Positions 8,966 through 17,876 of a stretch of 64,000 nt of DNA are shown here, one piece after another. How positions within the stretch are numbered: the first letter of the stretch is position 1; each line of letters begins with the position of its first letter. The translations under genes and the position numbers were made by a program. This stretch comes from Verrucomicrobiales bacterium (GTDB lineage: Bacteria; Verrucomicrobiota; Verrucomicrobiia; Limisphaerales; JAYPXF01): assembly GCA_002715965.1 (NCBI GenBank), contig PBAL01000029.1, forward strand, positions 43,039 through 107,038, given 5' to 3'. The notes below the pieces were generated by a model that was given only the letters and a program-made list of their open reading frames with translations, made no database searches and was not told where the DNA came from.

Positions 8966-9827
8966 TCCGTCGCATTTTCAAACGACTGTCCAGAATTCAC
9001 ATCACAGCGATTTCGGTCGTCGTGATCCTGATCCTTTCCTGGACGGGATGCTTCACCGTAAAAATGCCCGGCGATTCCTTTGATGGCTCCCTGCCCGACG
9101 CAAATTCCGAACAGGCAAGCGTCGCCAAGAATCTCAAAACCCACATCGAGAAACTCGCCGGCGAGATTGGCGCGCGAAACGTTTCGCACCACTACGCGTT
9201 GGAGAAAGCTGCCATCTATCTGGAACAAGAACTCCAGAAACTCGGCTGGCTCGTGCAGCAACAAGCGTTTGAGACGGATGGCAAGACGGTTCGAAACCTG
9301 GAAGTGGAACTGCGCGGAACGAAACGTCCTGATGAGATGGTGATCATCGGCGCACACTACGACACCGCAGGCATATCGCCAGGCGCAAACGACAACACCA
9401 GCGGAACCGCCGGCCTGCTTGAACTCGCACGCCTGTTTGCCGGATCAAAACCCGGCCGCACGCTACGGTTCGTCTTCTTCGTCAACGAAGAGCCTCCGTA
9501 TTTCCGGACGGAACAAATGGGCAGCCGGGTCTATGCCCGCGCCTGCAAGAATCGCGGCGAGAACATCGTCGCGATGATCAGCCTTGAAACAATTGGCTAT
9601 TATTCCGAGGCGGAGAATTCACAGAAATACCCACCACCACTGAGCCTGATTTACCCGTCCACCGGAGACTTCATCGGCTTCGTTGGCAATCCCGCGTCGT
9701 CGAAATTGGTAAAGCGCTGCATCAATATCTTCCGTAAAGTGGAGAGCTTTCCCTCGGAAGGGATTGCGGCCCCCGGCTCGATCCCCGGCATCGGCTGGTC
9801 GGATCATTGGTCGTTCTGGCAGGAGGG

Positions 9828-9831
9828 ATAT
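9828..9831. repeat. Left target-site duplication ATAT
   Basis: These four bases immediately precede the left end of the element and are repeated at 11224-11227. They belong to the tyrosine codon of the interrupted peptidase gene. Confidence 0.85.
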
Positions 9832-9882
9832 TGTTCTGCCTCAGTCGGAATGACAGTTTGAAGGCCCGGAGCTAAGCTACTC
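9832..9882 (+). repeat. Left terminal inverted repeat of the IS
   Basis: This 51-base end pairs imperfectly with 11173-11223 in inverted orientation. The outer TGT.CTG..TCAG pattern and the inner GGAGCTAAGC block are conserved between the two ends. Confidence 0.8.
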
Positions 9883-9900
9883 GCAACCCCGAGTAGCAAC

Positions 9901-10212
9901 ATGAAAAAGACCCGTAAGCAATACAGTCCCGAACAGAAAGTTCAGATCCTCCGGCTCCATCTCTTGGAGCATCAACCCGTGTCCGAGCTCTGCGAGAAGC
10001 ACGGCCTCCAACCCAGTCAGTTCTACCAGTGGCAGAAACAGTTTTTCGAGAAGGGAACCGCCGCCTTCGAGCCACGGTCCCCCTCCCGATCGGTTAAACA
10101 GGGGGATCAAAAGCTCGCCTCCTTGGAGGCCAAATTGAAGGACAAAGACGAAATCATCGCCGAGATCATGGGCGAGCACGTGAAGTTAAAAAAAGAACTT
10201 GGGGAGCTCTGA
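9901..10212 (+). CDS. IS3-family transposase OrfA (helix-turn-helix, leucine zipper)
   Basis: This 103-residue protein resembles the OrfA subunit that recognises element ends. An N-terminal helix-turn-helix (YSPEQKVQILRLHLLEHQPV, then LCEKHGLQPSQFYQWQKQFF) is followed by a heptad-rich region (LASLEAKLKDKDEIIAEIM) that would form the oligomerising coiled coil. It ends just after an A7 run (10188-10194) read TTA AAA AAA G in its own frame, the classical IS3 slippery site. A -1 shift there leads into orfB with the continuation TWGALNRRWVQPD, giving the OrfAB transposase. Confidence 0.93.
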   Translation: MKKTRKQYSPEQKVQILRLHLLEHQPVSELCEKHGLQPSQFYQWQKQFFEKGTAAFEPRSPSRSVKQGDQKLASLEAKLKDKDEIIAEIMGEHVKLKKELGEL

Positions 10213-10223
10213 ACCGACGATGG

Positions 10224-11174
10224 GTGCAGCCCGACATCCGCGATCAGGTGGTCGACTTCATCCAGCGATGGAGTCCGCGCACGGGGCTCTCCCGGCGGCA
10301 ACTTTGTCGCTGGGCCGATTTGGCCGAACGCCAGTTTCATCGCTGGCGAAAACGCTATGGCAAGGTCAACGAACACAACGCCCCGGTGCCCCGCGACCAT
10401 TGGCTGGAAGCACCGGAGAAACGCGCCATCGAGGACTTCGCCCACGAATATCCCTTGGAAGGCTATCGGCGACTGACCTGCATGATGATGGACCAGGACA
10501 TCGTCGCCGTCAGTCCGGCCAGCGTTTACCGCGTGCTCAAGGCCGCCGGACTGCTCAACCTTCGCTGGCAGAAGCCTACGCGCAAAGGCAACGGCTTCGT
10601 CCAACCCGAAGCCGTCCACGAGCACTGGCACGTCGACTTTTCCTACCTGAACATCGCCGGCACCTTTTACTATCTGTGCTGCGTGTTGGACGGCGCCTCG
10701 CGCTACATTGTCCACTGGGAAATCCGCGAGTCGATGACCGAGGCCGACGCCGAGATGGTCTTGCAACGAGCCCGCGAGAAGTTCCCCAAAGCTCGACCAC
10801 GGATCATCACCGACCGGGGCAGTGCCTTCATCGCCAAGGACTTCAAAGAGTTCCTGCGCCACTGGCAGACCACCCACGTGTTCACCTCCCCGCACTATCC
10901 GCAGAGCAACGGCAAGCTCGAACGCTTCCACCGCACGCTCAAGGAGACCGCCCTCCGACCCCAAACGCCCCTGAGCCTGGAGGACGCCCGCCGCGTCGCC
11001 GGCACCTACATCGATCACTACAACGACGTGCGTCTGCACAGCGCGATCGACTACATCACCCCCAGGGATCGCCTCGAAGGCCGACACCTGGAAATCCTCC
11101 AACAACGCGAAAATAAACTGGCCAAAGCACGCGAACTACGAAAACTCAAACGCCAACAGAAAGCATCAACCTGA
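10224..11174 (+). CDS. IS3-family transposase OrfB (DDE integrase catalytic domain)
   Basis: The 316-residue product from GTG 10224 is continuous with the -1 frame open from the slippery run at 10188, so its functional form is probably the OrfAB fusion. It has the HTH_21-like region (EDFAHEYPLEGYRRLTCMMM) and a retroviral-integrase-type catalytic core with all three acidic residues: Asp in EHWHVDFSYL, Asp in RIITDRGSAF and Glu in SNGKLERFHRTL. No stop or frameshift interrupts the core. Confidence 0.95.
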   Translation: MQPDIRDQVVDFIQRWSPRTGLSRRQLCRWADLAERQFHRWRKRYGKVNEHNAPVPRDHWLEAPEKRAIEDFAHEYPLEGYRRLTCMMMDQDIVAVSPASVYRVLKAAGLLNLRWQKPTRKGNGFVQPEAVHEHWHVDFSYLNIAGTFYYLCCVLDGASRYIVHWEIRESMTEADAEMVLQRAREKFPKARPRIITDRGSAFIAKDFKEFLRHWQTTHVFTSPHYPQSNGKLERFHRTLKETALRPQTPLSLEDARRVAGTYIDHYNDVRLHSAIDYITPRDRLEGRHLEILQQRENKLAKARELRKLKRQQKAST

Positions 11175-11223
11175 GTCGCTTAGCTCCATCGGCCAACGCT
11201 GACATTCACGCTGAACCAGTACA
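11173..11223 (-). repeat. Right terminal inverted repeat of the IS
   Basis: This segment is the partner of 9832-9882. It begins right at the end of orfB and ends in ACA, followed by the right ATAT duplication at 11224-11227. Confidence 0.8.
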
Positions 11224-11400
11224 ATATCCGGCGATCATGCTGACTGACACGGCTCCGTTTCGTTTTCCCTATTACCACACCACGGAAGATACGCCGGACA
11301 AGGTGGACTTCGATCGCGTCGCGCGCATTGTGACCGGCGTGCAAAAGGTCGTGGAAGAACTCCTGCATGGAGATTCGAACGCAGGCATCTGAGTCCTGCT

Positions 11401-12273
11401 CTACTGAGGGATCAAATCAAGCTCCAGGAGCCACCTGATCGATCCGGCCTGCCAGGCGTCCCAGTTTGGCCCTTTGTAACCATTGAGGCCGTGGCCGCCA
11501 TTGGGGAGTTCCAAGTAAGTGCAGGGTCGTCCGGCATCCTTCATCGCGGAGTGGAACATTCGGCTGTTGGCCGGAGGGACGGGTTTGTCATCAACGGCGT
11601 GCGCCAGGTAGGCAGGAGGTGTGTTTGGACTCACCTGAAGATGATTGGAAAACCGTCTGATCAATTCATCGCTTGCAGCTTTGCCCAGCAGATTATCGCG
11701 CGATCCGCGGTGGCCTTGCGTTCCAAAGCTGATCACCGGATAGACGAGGATCATGAAGTCGGGTCGGTTTCCCAGCCGCTCCTTCGCCTGCTTGTCACCC
11801 AAGTCAAAGTACGTGCCGGCAGTTGAAGCCAGGTGTCCGCCGGCAGAGAACCCCATGATCCCGATTCGCTTGGGATTGAGCTTCCACTTCTTCGCCTTGG
11901 CTCGCACGTGGCGAATGGCTTGTTGCGCATCGAGGAGCGGCACATAAGCACGCCCCTTCGGCAAACGATATTCCAGAACCACTCCTGTGATGCCATGTTT
12001 GTTCAACCATTTTGCGATTCCGTGTCCTTCCGCGCCGGTTACGAGTCCGCGATAACCGCCTCCAGGGCAAATGATGACGCCTGTGCCGTTTGGCTTTCCC
12101 GGGCGGTGAACAGTGAGCCAGGTTTCTTCCTCCGTGAACGTTCCGTCCCCAACCGGGGCGTGTTTGTTCCAGAGTTCGATGCGTTCGGTTGCTGCGGCGA
12201 ACGAGTTTGCGATGAACGCGACGGAGAATGCGAAAATGAGAATGCGAGGCAGGAGATTCATGGTGCTGGTCAA
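11401..12273 (-). CDS. Secreted alpha/beta hydrolase (BD-FAE / acetyl-xylan-esterase-like)
   Basis: This 290-residue protein has an N-terminal signal peptide (MNLLPRILIFAFSVAFIANS, cleavage near FAAATE; Met5 at 12261 is an alternative start). The esterase fold shows the oxyanion loop GVIICPGGGYRGL, the nucleophile elbow GFSAGG (Ser143) and a C-terminal catalytic histidine in LPNGGHGLNG; the acid is probably in HAVDDKPVPP. Relatives remove acetyl or feruloyl groups from plant and algal polysaccharides. Its ATG overlaps the stop of the upstream sulfatase (12270-12273), so ester removal and desulfation of one external polysaccharide is a reasonable inference. Confidence 0.88.
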   Translation of the reverse strand: MTSTMNLLPRILIFAFSVAFIANSFAAATERIELWNKHAPVGDGTFTEEETWLTVHRPGKPNGTGVIICPGGGYRGLVTGAEGHGIAKWLNKHGITGVVLEYRLPKGRAYVPLLDAQQAIRHVRAKAKKWKLNPKRIGIMGFSAGGHLASTAGTYFDLGDKQAKERLGNRPDFMILVYPVISFGTQGHRGSRDNLLGKAASDELIRRFSNHLQVSPNTPPAYLAHAVDDKPVPPANSRMFHSAMKDAGRPCTYLELPNGGHGLNGYKGPNWDAWQAGSIRWLLELDLIPQ

Positions 12274-13742
12274 ATGGCTGAGCGTTTACTTCTTTTTCGC
12301 TTTTTGTTCTGGCCAACGGACTTGGGTTTGAAACCAGGATCATAGTCAGGATTCAATTTGCTTGGAATGACGGCCTTGGTTTTCTTCTGCCATGCCTTCA
12401 ACTCCATCAGCATTGCCTGGGCACGTTGCGCTTCCGCGGATGAGAGATCGGATTGTTCGCCGAGGTCGTTCTTCAAGTTATAGAGCTGGATCGAATCGTC
12501 TTCGAAGAACTGGATGAGTTTCCAATCGCCTTTGCGGATGACGCTGCATGGTGTGGCGCGCCAGTAGTTCCTGTCCGTACCATGAATTCGGACGACCTGG
12601 TTGTAACCGCCACCGGCAAGATAGAGCGGGTAATGCCAGAAAATGGAGCGGTTTTTCAGAGCCTGCTTGCCGCTGAGAAGCGGGACCCATGATTCGCCAT
12701 CAACGTGCTGGTCCTGTGGGAGTTCGGCGTTCGACAGTTCCGCTACGGAAGGCATCAGATCGACTCCGGTGATTGGCGTGTCACAGGTGGAGCCAGCTTC
12801 GATGACACCGGGCCAGGTCATACAGGTAGCGACGCGAATGCCTCCTTCGAAGAACGCGCCCTTGGCCCCTTTCAACGGTTCGCACCAGGTGGAACCGGAA
12901 GATCCGCCATTGTCGGAGGTGAACATGATCAGAGTTTTGTTCGCAAGGCCGGCATCGGCCACGGCTTTCCTTACGCGCCCAACGCTGACATCGACGGCTT
13001 CAATCATGGCTGCATAAGCCGGATTCCATTCGCGGTCCCACCTGCGCTCCTTGAGCTTGCGCCGGTATTTGTCGACCACGGCCTCGCGTGCTCGGATCGG
13101 GGTGTGAACGTCCCAGTGGCAGAGGTAAATAAAGAACGGCTGTTCCCTATTCTCACGGATGAACTCAACGGATCGATCAGTCAGACGCTCGGCCACGTCG
13201 ATTTTGCCGTAGTACTTTCCAGCCGCTCCCTTGCCATTGCCACCTGCGTCGCTGACGTGAAAGCCCTGCGTGTCCGGGCCCAGATGCCACTTGCCGAAGC
13301 GGGCGGTTCGATAACCCGCTGTATTCAACACTTCCGCCACGGAGACCACAGAAGGATCCAGTGTCATCGTGGATGGAATGATGTCCTTGCCCTCTTTGTC
13401 ACCCTTGCGCGGCACGAGAAACTTCATGTATTGGATCGCGCCTTTCGCCTGCCCACCTGGCGTCCACATCTGTGTGCGTGGGACATACATCCCACTCATG
13501 ATGCACGATCGCGAGGGCATGCAGTTCGATGCACCGGGATACGCTGATGAAAACGCCATCCCATCAGCACGAAGCTTGTCAATGTTGGGTGTCTCGTAAA
13601 ACTTTGCCCCGTTGTAGCCGACATCCGCCCACCCAAGATCGTCAGCCATGATGTAGATGATGTTCGGTCGCTTCGCGCCGGTAATTGAGAGGGTCGGGAG
13701 AACCAGAACAAGCAACAACCTGAAGAGCGGCCCGGAATACAT
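12270..13742 (-). CDS. Secreted sulfatase (type I, formylglycine-dependent)
   Basis: The protein has 490 residues from the ATG at 13742, chosen because a signal peptide (LFRLLLVLVLPTLSI) follows directly; an open extension to 13865 is Cys-rich and unlike the family. The metal site RPNIIYIMADDLGWADVGY and the active-site motif C74-M-P-S-R, whose cysteine is converted to formylglycine, mark a type I sulfatase. GKWHLGPD and the conserved TSDNGG are also present. The likely substrate class is sulfated polysaccharide or glycosaminoglycan, not resolvable further. It is co-transcribed with the overlapping esterase gene. The activating enzyme (FGE or anSME) is not in this window. Confidence 0.93.
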   Translation of the reverse strand: MYSGPLFRLLLVLVLPTLSITGAKRPNIIYIMADDLGWADVGYNGAKFYETPNIDKLRADGMAFSSAYPGASNCMPSRSCIMSGMYVPRTQMWTPGGQAKGAIQYMKFLVPRKGDKEGKDIIPSTMTLDPSVVSVAEVLNTAGYRTARFGKWHLGPDTQGFHVSDAGGNGKGAAGKYYGKIDVAERLTDRSVEFIRENREQPFFIYLCHWDVHTPIRAREAVVDKYRRKLKERRWDREWNPAYAAMIEAVDVSVGRVRKAVADAGLANKTLIMFTSDNGGSSGSTWCEPLKGAKGAFFEGGIRVATCMTWPGVIEAGSTCDTPITGVDLMPSVAELSNAELPQDQHVDGESWVPLLSGKQALKNRSIFWHYPLYLAGGGYNQVVRIHGTDRNYWRATPCSVIRKGDWKLIQFFEDDSIQLYNLKNDLGEQSDLSSAEAQRAQAMLMELKAWQKKTKAVIPSKLNPDYDPGFKPKSVGQNKKRKRSKRSAI

Positions 13743-14086
13743 GGGCGCAAGATGTCCACACCGATTCCGAAAGTCAAAACAACGAACGCACGAGGACATG
13801 TGCGCGGAGCAGACACTCTTGCCGCGCTGTTTCGATTTTCCGCATCCGCAGCACGGAGTGGACACTTTACGTTCCTGCTCTGCGACTCGTGACAGGTGAA
13901 ATCAGACGAGTCGGCCAATCTCCCCAAGAGCCGCTGTCATCACCAAATGGCCAATCGGCATTTATGAATTCACATCGCACTCAGGCAATCCGGCATTCAC
14001 TGCATCGCCAGCGGACATCAGTCCTTTCGCTGATTCATTATCCGTTGACGCAGAGCAACTTATCCGTATCGTATCCGCCGATCCGC
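13743..14086. other. 344-base divergent intergenic region
   Basis: This region separates the leftward sulfatase from the rightward lipoprotein gene and must hold promoters for both. I see no convincing sigma-70 boxes, repeats or structured RNA. A minus-strand open stretch of 41 Cys-rich codons extends the sulfatase frame upstream but has no family-like sequence. Confidence 0.5.
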
Positions 14087-14455
14087 ATGCGTTGGGTAAT
14101 AGCCATACTCGCAATCTGTATGACCGCTACAGGTTGTCGATACTGGAAAAAGGGCAGGAAGACCGCGAAGCCCGAATCCGCTGTCGTCACCCCCGTCCGC
14201 GCTTTCACCGGCAGTATTGCTTTGGTGAATGCGGAATTGCGCTACGTGGTGGTCGAAGGCACCGTTGGAGAACTCCCACCGGTTGGAACTACTCTCCAGG
14301 TTTTCCGCGGTGATAACAAGGTCGCCGACATCGTCGTGTCCGAACAACGGCAGGACGTGAATTACGCTGCGGACATCACGAACGGGCAGCCACAGGTTGG
14401 AGATTCCATCCGGAGCCAGGTTGAAACTCCCCCTGCGCCGGAAGAAGAGAAATAG
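14087..14455 (+). CDS. Small predicted lipoprotein
   Basis: The protein has 122 residues from the ATG at 14087. This start was chosen because it gives a classical lipoprotein leader, MRWVIAILAICMTATGC, with Cys17 as the lipid anchor. The mature part is short and mostly beta-strand-like: IALVNAELRYVVVEGTVGEL, GTTLQVFRGDNKVADIVVSE and a VGDSIRSQV end. The recurrent pattern (value encoded, repeated access, VGD at the end) resembles small verrucomicrobial envelope proteins of unknown function. No family name can be given with confidence. Confidence 0.75.
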   Translation: MRWVIAILAICMTATGCRYWKKGRKTAKPESAVVTPVRAFTGSIALVNAELRYVVVEGTVGELPPVGTTLQVFRGDNKVADIVVSEQRQDVNYAADITNGQPQVGDSIRSQVETPPAPEEEK

Positions 14456-14516
14456 GTCCATTCGTCCCTGTGGGCATTCCGGCCTCCTGCCCCTCGCTGT
14501 GAGAACTCCATGCAGC

Positions 14517-14708
14517 TCAGTCCTTCATTTGCGCGTTCGGATTGATACGCCTCCAACGCCTAAACAACGCGAACGTCATAACAATCAGAGTCAGCCAAAA
14601 GAGACAGGCACTGAAGTGAAACGCATTCCGCCCCGATGCGAACACGACCGGCATGTGAGCGATCAGGTAGGTACCGGGCCAAAGCAATGCCTGGAAGAAT
14701 CCAGTCAT
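14517..14708 (-). CDS. Possible small membrane protein (63 residues)
   Basis: From the ATG at 14708 the frame encodes two hydrophobic segments (FFQALLWPGTYLIAHMPVVF and FSACLFWLTLIVMTFALF) and a basic C-terminus (RRWRRINPN), a positive-inside pattern. An earlier in-frame ATG at 14741 adds 11 residues. No family is recognised. The gene would be convergent with the lipoprotein gene and lies 67 bases downstream of the sulfatase stop on the same strand. Confidence 0.45.
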   Translation of the reverse strand: MTGFFQALLWPGTYLIAHMPVVFASGRNAFHFSACLFWLTLIVMTFALFRRWRRINPNAQMKD

Positions 14709-14775
14709 CGCCTCCTTCGATCCGCGACTTGGAACTCGCATTTCCGAAATCGAAATGAATCCCGTGTATCCGCAG

Positions 14776-16227
14776 TTAGATTCGAATCTTGGGCTTCACC
14801 GGCCCCGGATGATTGATGCGTTGCGCACCCGCAGCAGCGCCCGGCATTTCACCATGGCGCCATCCTTTGCGGCTCTTTGGAGGCATATTGGGTGGTGCAT
14901 CACGATGAGGTGTGGGATTGGTTGGGAGCGTATCGCCGGTTTGGACAATCCATAGATTCAGCAGACGGCGGGCTTCCTTGAGGATGTGATCGTGTTTTCC
15001 GGAAGTGGCAAGATTAGTGAGTTGCTCCGGATCCTTGCTGACCTGGAAGAGTTCTTCGCGTGGGCAAGGGTTGCGGAAGATGTTCAATTGAGCGTCGTTG
15101 AGTTCACCCTCTTCAAAACGCTCCCAAAGGTCTTCCCCAGTTCCTGCCTTGTACGCTTCCACGCAGAGGTTTTGCTGATTCGGATAGCTGTTCTTGATGT
15201 AAAGCCAGTCGCCCATGCGAACCATGCGTTCATGGTTCTTGTAGACATGCCAGTTGTGTTCGGCGAAAGCCACAGTACGCGTGGTCGCTTTGGGATTCTT
15301 GAACAGAGGCTGAAACGAACGGCCTTGGATACGTGCATCCCGTTCAACACCAGCCAATTCCAGAACCGTTGCTGAAATATCGATCGTGCTGATAATGGAA
15401 TCGGTCACCGCCGGTTTGATGCCCGCCGGATAATGCACAACAAAAGGTGTCTTGATGCCGCTGTCGTAAAGACGTGTCTTGCAGCGTGGCAATGGCCGTC
15501 CGTTGTCCGCCATCACGATGATAACCGTGTTGTCGAGCACGCCCTGCCGCCTGAGTTCCTTCGTGACATCACCAATGTAGCGATCGAAGCGACTGACCTC
15601 GTGGTAATAGCCGGTCAAATCCTCGCGTGTCTTCTCAGAATCAACAAAGTATGGAGGAACGATCACCTCGCCCGGACTGTATTTCGGCGCCGTGTCGTCA
15701 AACTGCCAGGAACGATGCGCATCGGTACTCGCATACCAGCAGAAAAAGGGTTTGTCCTGGGGACGCTTGGCCAGCAACTCCACCCAGTCCTTCTCTCTGC
15801 CCGGACCCTTTCCACCGGAGATCTTCGTGAATGCGGGATTCGCATTCTTCCCCATGTGATGCTTGCCGGAGATCACAGTGTAATAACCATCGTTCTTGAG
15901 TAACTCAGGAAACAACGCATGCCCGGCCGGCATGTTCGTGTGCAACTCCGGCGCACCCGTGTTGTGCGGATAGCGCCCGGTAATCAGGCTGCAGCGACTG
16001 GGACTGCAACTGCTGATCGTCAGGTAGGCATTATTGAAACGCAGCCCCTCCGCTGCCAAGGCGTCGATATTCGGCGTCTGCATCGTGGGATGCCCATAAC
16101 AACCAAGATCGTTCCATGAAATATCATCAGCCAGGAAGATGACGAAATTTGGTCGCCTGGCGGCATGGCAAGTGAGCCACGCCAAGAAACAAAACACCAA
16201 CAATCTTGAGAGAAAGCGCATGCACAA
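14776..16227 (-). CDS. Secreted sulfatase (heparan-N-sulfatase-like)
   Basis: This 483-residue protein has a signal peptide (RLLVFCFLAWLTCHA; Met3 at 16221 is an equally good start). The metal-binding ARRPNFVIFLADDISWNDLG, the formylglycine motif C74-S-P-S-R followed by CSLITGRYPHN, and SGKHHMGK are clear. ADNGRPLPRCKTRLYDSG near the middle is typical of the sulfamidase/heparan-N-sulfatase-like branch, an assignment from pattern only. The C-terminus (DTLPTNPTPHRDAPP) is proline-rich and may be a linker. It lies downstream of a putative 48-residue membrane protein and argG on the same strand. Confidence 0.92.
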   Translation of the reverse strand: MCMRFLSRLLVFCFLAWLTCHAARRPNFVIFLADDISWNDLGCYGHPTMQTPNIDALAAEGLRFNNAYLTISSCSPSRCSLITGRYPHNTGAPELHTNMPAGHALFPELLKNDGYYTVISGKHHMGKNANPAFTKISGGKGPGREKDWVELLAKRPQDKPFFCWYASTDAHRSWQFDDTAPKYSPGEVIVPPYFVDSEKTREDLTGYYHEVSRFDRYIGDVTKELRRQGVLDNTVIIVMADNGRPLPRCKTRLYDSGIKTPFVVHYPAGIKPAVTDSIISTIDISATVLELAGVERDARIQGRSFQPLFKNPKATTRTVAFAEHNWHVYKNHERMVRMGDWLYIKNSYPNQQNLCVEAYKAGTGEDLWERFEEGELNDAQLNIFRNPCPREELFQVSKDPEQLTNLATSGKHDHILKEARRLLNLWIVQTGDTLPTNPTPHRDAPPNMPPKSRKGWRHGEMPGAAAGAQRINHPGPVKPKIRI

Positions 16228-16264
16228 AGTTCGAGGTATCAGCCAGACTTGCGCAACGTTTTTG

Positions 16265-16411
16265 TCAGGACTGCCTGAGCATGCGACTGGCGTAGAAAAT
16301 ATTGCTGGATATCCAAATTGAAATCGCAGCGTAGATCGTTAGTGCAAGCCCCGGAGCAGCAATGTAGTGTTGGATTCCAAGAAGCTTCCGGTCATCATAA
16401 ATCCTTCTCAT
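16265..16411 (-). CDS. Putative 48-residue single-helix membrane protein
   Basis: From the ATG at 16411 the frame reads MRRIYDDRKLLGIQHYIAAP, then a hydrophobic helix (GLALTIYAAISIWISSNIF), then a short basic tail (YASRMLRQS) to the stop at 16265. The charge pattern and clean start and stop suggest a real small gene, but no Shine-Dalgarno is obvious and no family is known. It sits between argG and the sulfatase, all on the same strand. Confidence 0.4.
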   Translation of the reverse strand: MRRIYDDRKLLGIQHYIAAPGLALTIYAAISIWISSNIFYASRMLRQS

Positions 16412-16455
16412 ATGGTGGCGAGGGCGTGGGAGTTCTCTCATCGAAGATCGATGGA

Positions 16456-17712
16456 TTACTTCTTCTTTGAAGCTTTCTTTTTCGGTTTCTTGGTCTGGTG
16501 AACCATTGAGTTCACACGCAGGCGCAAGCCATTCAGGCGGATGAATCCGGTCGCGTCGTCCTGGTTGTAAGCGTTGGTCGGATCGGCATCCATCGTGGCG
16601 ATGTCCGGATGGTAGAGACTGACCGGGGACTTTACGCCCGCGGAGTGGATACCACCTTTGTAGAGTTTCACCCGCACGGTTCCCGTGACGTTCTTCTGTG
16701 TGTCATCGACCATCGCTTGGATGGCTTCGCGTTCGGGCGCAAACCAGAACCCGTTGTAAACGAGTTCGGCGTATTTCGGGATCAGCGAATCACGAATGTG
16801 CATGACTTCGCGATCCATGGTGAGGCTTTCCATCATGCGATGGGCGTGATGCAGTATCGCGCCCCCCGGGGTTTCGTAGACTCCCCTGCTCTTCATGCCA
16901 ACGAAGCGGTTTTCAACCATGTCCACACGCCCGACGCCATGTCTGCCCCCGAGCCTGTTGAGTTTCTTCATGACCTGCAGCGGAGTCATCGCCTTGCCGT
17001 TGATGGCCACGGCATTGCCCTTCTCAAAATCGATCGTCACCAATTCTGCTTTATCAGGAGCGTCTTCGGGGAAAACGGAGAGCACATTAAAATAGTCACG
17101 GAACTTTTTGTCACCGGCGTTGAGCCACGGATCTTCGAGAAGGCCGGCTTCGTAGGAAATATGCAGAAGATTGCGATCCATTGAGAAGGGTTTGCTGGCG
17201 CTGGCCTGGACATCGATTTTCTTCTTACGGCAATAGTCAATCATCTCCGCCCGCCCCGGGAATTCGCTGCGAAATCTTTCGTCGCGCCAAGGGGCGATGA
17301 TTTCGAGATCAGGAGCAAGCGCGGCAGTGGTGAGTTCGAAACGCACCTGGTCGTTGCCCTTGCCAGTCGCGCCATGACCGATGGCCTGCGCCTTGTGTTT
17401 GCACGCGATCTCGACCATGCGTTTCGCGATCAAAGGACGCGCGATGCTCGTTCCAAGGAAATACTGTCCTTCGTAGATGGCGCCGGCACGCATCATGGGA
17501 AAGATGAAGTCCGCAGCGAATTCGTCCTGCAGGTCGTCCACGTACATGTGGGACGCGCCGGTGGCGCGGGCTTTCTTGTCGAGTCCGCGGAGTTCCTCCT
17601 CCTGCCCGATGTTGGCACAGAAGCCAATCATCTCAGCGTTGTAGGTGTCCTTGATCCACGACATCAGGACTGAGGTGTCCAGTCCTCCGGAGTATGCCAA
17701 AACGATCTTCAT
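16456..17712 (-). CDS. argG: Argininosuccinate synthase
   Basis: The 418-residue protein catalyses the ATP-dependent joining of citrulline and aspartate in arginine synthesis. The N-type ATP pyrophosphatase loop AYSGGLDTS (residues 6-14), [15 protein letters not shown] and [20 protein letters not shown] are diagnostic. The C-terminus ends in a lysine-rich tail ([14 protein letters not shown]), longer than in typical members and probably disordered. It appears to stand alone; no other arginine-pathway gene is adjacent. Confidence 0.97.
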   Translation of the reverse strand: MKIVLAYSGGLDTSVLMSWIKDTYNAEMIGFCANIGQEEELRGLDKKARATGASHMYVDDLQDEFAADFIFPMMRAGAIYEGQYFLGTSIARPLIAKRMVEIACKHKAQAIGHGATGKGNDQVRFELTTAALAPDLEIIAPWRDERFRSEFPGRAEMIDYCRKKKIDVQASASKPFSMDRNLLHISYEAGLLEDPWLNAGDKKFRDYFNVLSVFPEDAPDKAELVTIDFEKGNAVAINGKAMTPLQVMKKLNRLGGRHGVGRVDMVENRFVGMKSRGVYETPGGAILHHAHRMMESLTMDREVMHIRDSLIPKYAELVYNGFWFAPEREAIQAMVDDTQKNVTGTVRVKLYKGGIHSAGVKSPVSLYHPDIATMDADPTNAYNQDDATGFIRLNGLRLRVNSMVHQTKKPKKKASKKK

Positions 17713-17876
17713 AAGCTTTGCTCTAGGGCGCGGGACTTAACGCGAAATGCATTTTTGTGAAAAGGAAAAAGCCCATTGAATAGGCATCCGGCCCGTCAAT
17801 CGGCGCGCTACATTACGAAACCAGAGCCACGTCGCGAAAACCGCTAATGATCGGGCAAAGCGGGCAACAGACCAAT

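Larger units (their letters stand above)
9832..11223 (+). mobile_element. Complete IS3-family insertion sequence (1392 bp)
   Basis: The element starts TGTTCTGCCTCAG and its right end, read inward on the other strand, starts TGTACTGGTTCAG, as expected for IS3-family ends. The 51-bp terminal segments align without gaps as imperfect inverted repeats and share the inner block GGAGCTAAGC. ATAT is present on both flanks (9828-9831 and 11224-11227) as a 4-bp target duplication. Inside are orfA and orfB in overlapping -1 phase with an A7 slippery run. All parts look intact, so the copy is probably young and possibly still mobile. Confidence 0.95.
8962..11392 (+). pseudogene. M28-family metallopeptidase lipoprotein, interrupted by an IS3-family element
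   Basis: The gene starts at GTG 8962, overlapping the AKR-like gene's stop. It encodes a lipoprotein-type leader (ISVVVILILSWTGC) and an M28 zinc aminopeptidase domain with the expected metal-ligand blocks GAHYDTAG, GANDNTSG, VNEEPP and SDHWSFW. After codon 290 (Tyr of QEGY, ending at 9831) the reading frame enters the insertion element and stops at 9861 after nine foreign residues. The missing end resumes in frame at 11228: PAIMLTDTAPFRFPYYHTTE, the conserved M28 C-terminus with the last histidine ligand, to the TGA at 11390-11392. Removing the element and one ATAT copy restores an uninterrupted 344-residue protein. The present product lacks the final histidine and is probably inactive. Confidence 0.92.

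Noticed and set aside
10107-11105. Long minus-strand frame (332 codons) inside the IS element
   Set aside because: It is the complement of the transposase gene; the plus strand has the complete DDE core.
13743-13865. Cys-rich N-terminal extension of the sulfatase
   Set aside because: The signal peptide begins at 13742, and an extension in front of it would spoil export; it was treated as intergenic.
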